Notes under the pieces: generated by a model
The model's database searches: none
What the model was told of the DNA's origin: nothing
What the model saw: the letters and a program-made list of their open reading frames with translations, nothing else
Program-made: the position numbers and the translations under genes
Assembly: GCA_900556965.1 (NCBI GenBank)
Contig: USQV01000025.1
Location: 1-8,517, forward strand
DNA length: 8,517 bases
Origin: an uncultured Clostridium sp.
Lineage (GTDB): Bacteria > Bacillota_A > Clostridia > Lachnospirales > Lachnospiraceae
Reading direction: 5' to 3'
In this document: one piece after another, positions 6,690 to 8,517 of the stretch
Numbering within the stretch: the stretch's first letter is position 1
Layout: each line of letters begins with the position of its first letter

Positions 6690-7324
6690 ATCATTGACTC
6701 CTTTCAGGAAAATCTCCGGGAAAGAGGCGCACAGCTCCTTTTGGCATCATAGAATACATCCACAGAAATGCGATGCCGCTGCCGCAGACCGGCTCCGGTA
6801 TAGAAGTCCTCGTTTATTCGGATGAGGGGACGGCAGGGCGTCTGGCCCAAAATATCAGTGCAGAGCTTTCGGCAGTCGGCTGGACGGATCTTGGTGTCAA
6901 GGAACGGCCGGGCCTTATCGTACTCAGAAAGACAAAACTTCCGGCAGTGCTCCTTGAAGTCGGATTTATCGATAATGACAGGGATAATCAGTTTTTTGAC
7001 GCCAATCTGGCAGCAACGGCCGATGCGATTGCTGATGGGATTTTAAAAACCTTTGAGGAGCTGGCGCGGCAGACCGAAAATGGAGAAGTGGGATCGGTAG
7101 TGCTGCCGGGGACATATCAGGTACAGACCGGCCTCTACCGCCTTCGGAATAATGCCCTGTGGGAGCTTCGGAGGCTTCGTTCTCAGGGCTTTCCGGCCTT
7201 CCTTACAGAAAAGGACGGACTCTACGCAGTCCGGGCCGGGGCCTTTAAGGAGCTTGACCATGCCGTTTTCCTTGAGAGGAGACTGCGGGAGCTGGGCTAC
7301 AGCACCCTGCTCGTAAGGGAATAG
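6690..7324 (+). pseudogene. Truncated, frameshifted N-acetylmuramoyl-L-alanine amidase (Amidase_3) with C-terminal SPOR domain
   Basis: Intact relatives are zinc amidases that cut the bond between MurNAc and L-alanine in peptidoglycan. Here only the second part survives. One frame reads DSFQENLRERGAQLLLAS and stops at 6750-6752. The next frame continues with YIHRNAMP, whose His (6761-6763) corresponds to the zinc ligand of the usual SIHRN motif. A small indel near 6747-6757 explains the shift; removing five bases joins the halves. The catalytic-type Glu remains in LLEVGFIDND (codon 6956-6958). The N-terminal GHGG histidine and first glutamate ligand are absent, replaced by the hairpin and surface-protein end. 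A complete SPOR domain follows (about 7109-7321, from YQVQTG to YSTLLVRE). The 183-codon frame from the ATG at 6773 has no ribosome binding site and starts inside the catalytic domain. A leftover SPOR-bearing peptide could still be made, but active amidase is very unlikely. Confidence 0.85.
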
Positions 7325-7351
7325 AAGGGCATTTGCTTAGTGTCATCCCGT

Positions 7352-7361
7352 GGGAGCTCCC
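7352..7361. promoter_or_regulatory. 10-bp palindrome upstream of a promoter
   Basis: GGGAGCTCCC is a perfect palindrome ending 5 bp before the -35 box at 7367. Its position would suit an operator or the core of a weak hairpin. It is short and G/C-rich and may be coincidental. Confidence 0.25.
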
Positions 7362-7366
7362 GGGGA

Positions 7367-7395
7367 TTGCAGGAACGGCACGTTTATGTTACAAT
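7367..7395 (+). promoter_or_regulatory. Sigma-A promoter of the DUF6145-CW protein operon
   Basis: TTGCAG (7367-7372) and TACAAT (7390-7395) are separated by 17 bp. A TG one base before the -10 box (7387-7388) gives an extended -10. The predicted start near 7402 leaves a leader of about 48 nt before the ATG at 7450. The promoter follows the amidase pseudogene directly, so the two downstream genes do not depend on read-through from it. Confidence 0.75.
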
Positions 7396-7410
7396 CAGAG
7401 ATAACTTTGC

Positions 7411-7441
7411 AGGAGGGATTTTCCGGCTAAGCTCCGGAAAG
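7411..7441 (+). promoter_or_regulatory. Distant Shine-Dalgarno with an intervening hairpin
   Basis: A strong AGGAGGG (7411-7417) lies 32 nt before the ATG at 7450, too far for normal initiation. The bases between can fold: TTTCCGG (7420-7426) pairs with CCGGAAA (7434-7440) around a 7-nt loop, with one more T-G pair at the base (7419, 7441). Folded, about 9 nt remain between the Shine-Dalgarno and the ATG, which is optimal. No start codon in a long frame sits at normal distance after AGGAGGG. The alternative is the weak purine tract GGAAAGAAG next to the ATG. Confidence 0.5.
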
Positions 7442-7449
7442 AAGATAAA

Positions 7450-7803
7450 ATGGATAAGAATACAGAAAATGTTGTGCTCTGCGGAGCCAGCTCTTATGAG
7501 CAGAAGTATTATTTTAATCAGGAATTTAAGGCACTCCCGGAGGAGATAAAAAAAGAGCTTCAAATTATGTGCGTGCTGTTTACGGAGGATATCGGGGGCG
7601 TCTTAACGTTGGAGTTTACCCCGGAGGGAGAGCTTGAGTTTAAGGTTCAGGCAGACGATCAGGATTATCTGTTTGATGAGATCGGAAGCGGACTGAAGAT
7701 ACGTCAATACCAGAGGGAAAAGCGAGAGCTTTTAGAGGCTTTGGAGCTCTATTACCGGGTCGTTTTCCTAGGAGAAAAACTGGAGGGATCGGATGAGGAA
7801 TAA
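7450..7803 (+). CDS. DUF6145-like small cytoplasmic protein
   Basis: A 117-residue acidic protein with no signal peptide or membrane segment. The sequence, starting NVVLCGASSYEQKYYFNQEF and including IMCVLFTEDIGGVLTLEF and YLFDEIGSGLKIRQ, resembles from memory the conserved Lachnospiraceae family DUF6145, whose function is unknown. The length fits that family. The first two-thirds alternates short beta and helical stretches; the last third (about 87-110) looks helical and rich in Glu/Leu, followed by an acidic tail. It is the first gene after its own promoter, and its last 11 bases overlap the start of the secreted CW-repeat gene, so the two are probably translationally coupled. The start at 7450 is the first ATG that keeps the full conserved N-terminus, though the ribosome binding site is unusual. 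I can give no biochemical role. Confidence 0.83.
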   Translation: MDKNTENVVLCGASSYEQKYYFNQEFKALPEEIKKELQIMCVLFTEDIGGVLTLEFTPEGELEFKVQADDQDYLFDEIGSGLKIRQYQREKRELLEALELYYRVVFLGEKLEGSDEE

Positions 7804-8467
7804 AAAATTAACAGGACTTTGCCTGACCGGGCTTTTTTCGGCACTTCTTTTCTTTAGGCTTCCGGCCTATGCACTGGAGTATGGGCCGGGCTGTCAGGAT
7901 ATAGGCCCTTATGGCACGCCTTCCAATAATCCGGCCTACAATACCGGCTGGAGTGGTGGAGTGGGCCCGGGATACGAGGGAAGCAATCCCTCCGGCTCCC
8001 AAGATGAGAATATTTTCTCCGGAGGCCCCAACTCTGACCGGGCAAAAAAATATCTGGAGGAGGAAAAGGACGCCGTCCATGTGTTCGATACGTATTTTGG
8101 CGGCCGCTGGGAGCAGACTGCCGAGGGCAGCTGGAAGCTTTTGAAGGATGACGGACATCCGGTTTCCAGCCAGTGGGCTTATGTGGATGGACAGACGTAT
8201 CTTCTGGATATGTACGGGATCATGCAGACGGGCTTTAAAAAGGTGAACGATAAGTGGTACTATTTTAACAGTGTCGGGGCAATGAAGACCGGATGGCTGT
8301 TAAAGACCGGGAAATACTATTTTATGAATGCGGACGGCTCTATGGCCTACGGATGGGTAAATTCGCAGGGAAGCTGGTATTATCTCGACCAGAATACGGG
8401 CGTTATGGTCACCAATTCCTATACTCCCGACGGACGGTATGTTAATGCAGAGGGAGTTTTGGTATAG
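7793..8467 (+). CDS. Secreted CW-repeat (choline-binding-type) wall protein
   Basis: A 224-residue exported protein. The signal peptide has RNKK, a hydrophobic core (about 6-22) and a likely cut after AYA (25-27). The mature N-terminus (about 28-80) is rich in Gly, Pro, Asn and Ser with GPG motifs and looks disordered; Cys34 has no lipobox around it. A short charged helix follows (about 81-95). Residues about 110-207 are aromatic CW repeats of the TGW...WYYF/L type, which in known families bind choline on teichoic acids; the ligand in this lineage is not established. The protein ends with a TPDGRYVNAEG cap like that of the 2041-residue protein. GGAGGG (7782-7787) stands 5 nt before the ATG, which lies inside the DUF6145-like gene in another frame, so coupled translation is expected. 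With no enzymatic domain it is probably a small wall-associated or spacer protein. Confidence 0.88.
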   Translation: MRNKKLTGLCLTGLFSALLFFRLPAYALEYGPGCQDIGPYGTPSNNPAYNTGWSGGVGPGYEGSNPSGSQDENIFSGGPNSDRAKKYLEEEKDAVHVFDTYFGGRWEQTAEGSWKLLKDDGHPVSSQWAYVDGQTYLLDMYGIMQTGFKKVNDKWYYFNSVGAMKTGWLLKTGKYYFMNADGSMAYGWVNSQGSWYYLDQNTGVMVTNSYTPDGRYVNAEGVLV

Positions 8468-8517
8468 TCAACTACCCATCACCTAAAGGTAATGGGCTTG
8501 TAACTGCCTAGTCGTAC
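8468..8517. mobile_element. Subterminal hairpin of an IS200/IS605-type element (partial, runs off the window)
   Basis: A hairpin pairs CCCAT-C-ACC (8475-8483) with GGT-A-ATGGG (8488-8496) around a TAAA loop, with one C/A mismatch. It is flanked by TCAACTA on the left and CTTGTA on the right. The pattern ACTACCC, stem, CTAAAG-type loop, stem, GGGCTTG is one I associate with ends of IS200/IS605-family (TnpA/TnpB) elements, whose ends are imperfect hairpins and not inverted repeats. No transposase or TnpB frame is visible to the left, so an element would lie to the right, or this is an isolated end or small derivative. Which end it is cannot be told. It begins a few bases after the TAG of the preceding gene. 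Confidence 0.6.

Noticed and set aside
6773..7324. Reading the amidase remnant as an intact 183-residue gene
   Set aside because: The ATG is the Met of the conserved IHRNAMP segment, there is no Shine-Dalgarno, and the homology continues upstream in two frames, so the start is an internal codon of a broken gene.
6664..7385. Shared 10-mer CGGCACGTTT at 6664-6673 and 7376-7385, considered as a duplication scar
   Set aside because: The match does not extend beyond ten bases, and the copies lie in unrelated contexts (terminator stem and promoter spacer), so chance is sufficient.
8475..8496. The right-edge hairpin as an ordinary terminator of the DUF6145-CW operon
   Set aside because: There is no T-run after the stem (CTTGTAACT follows), the stem has a mismatch, and the flanks fit an IS605-type end better. 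A minor terminating effect remains possible.
1..8517. CRISPR array, tRNA or rRNA genes, prophage or defence genes
   Set aside because: I saw no regularly spaced repeats, no cloverleaf-like sequence, and no protein with nuclease, integrase or toxin-antitoxin features on either strand.

Overview
The window looks like part of a chromosome from an anaerobic, Gram-positive gut-type Clostridia, most probably Lachnospiraceae. The reasons are the AGGAGG-type ribosome binding sites, sigma-A promoters with 17-bp spacers, secreted proteins that end in choline-binding-type (CW) repeats, an Amidase_3-SPOR cell-wall hydrolase remnant, and a small DUF6145-like protein of a kind I associate with that family. 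The taxonomic call is an inference from family content, not from a marker gene.

Layout, left to right. Positions 1-104 hold the 3' end of a transcript from outside the window: two tight hairpins and then a textbook intrinsic terminator. Positions 105-350 hold no gene I can support. Positions 351-419 form a promoter region, with a LytTR-like pair of direct repeats, a 12-bp palindrome and a strong sigma-A promoter. Positions 470-6595 encode a 2041-residue secreted surface protein: signal peptide, charged low-complexity spacer, two beta-helix-like sections, an Fn3-like and several Ig-like/YDG/MBG domains, a GGGSSS linker and C-terminal CW repeats. Its end carries an 11-bp triple repeat with a stop in every frame, followed by a 20-bp hairpin. 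Positions 6690-7324 are a broken N-acetylmuramoyl-L-alanine amidase. The N-terminal catalytic half is missing and a small frameshifting indel lies just before the conserved IHRNA motif, but the SPOR domain is intact.

From 7367 a second promoter drives a two-gene unit. The first gene is a 117-residue cytoplasmic DUF6145-like protein (7450-7803). The second, overlapping it by 11 bases, is a 224-residue secreted CW-repeat protein (7793-8467). A hairpin of the kind found at the ends of IS200/IS605-family elements begins within a few bases of the stop codon and runs to the window edge.

The theme is the cell envelope. Two exported proteins carry similar C-terminal wall-binding tails, and one wall hydrolase lies decayed between them. 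The tails suggest both proteins sit on the same wall polymer. The large one looks like an adhesin or stalk and has no recognisable enzyme domain. I see no defence system, CRISPR array, biosynthetic cluster or tRNA/rRNA. The least ordinary points are the adhesin's architecture and its 20 cysteines, the amidase decay next to it, the possible LytTR control, the hairpin between a strong Shine-Dalgarno and the DUF6145 start, and the IS605-like end abutting the last gene.
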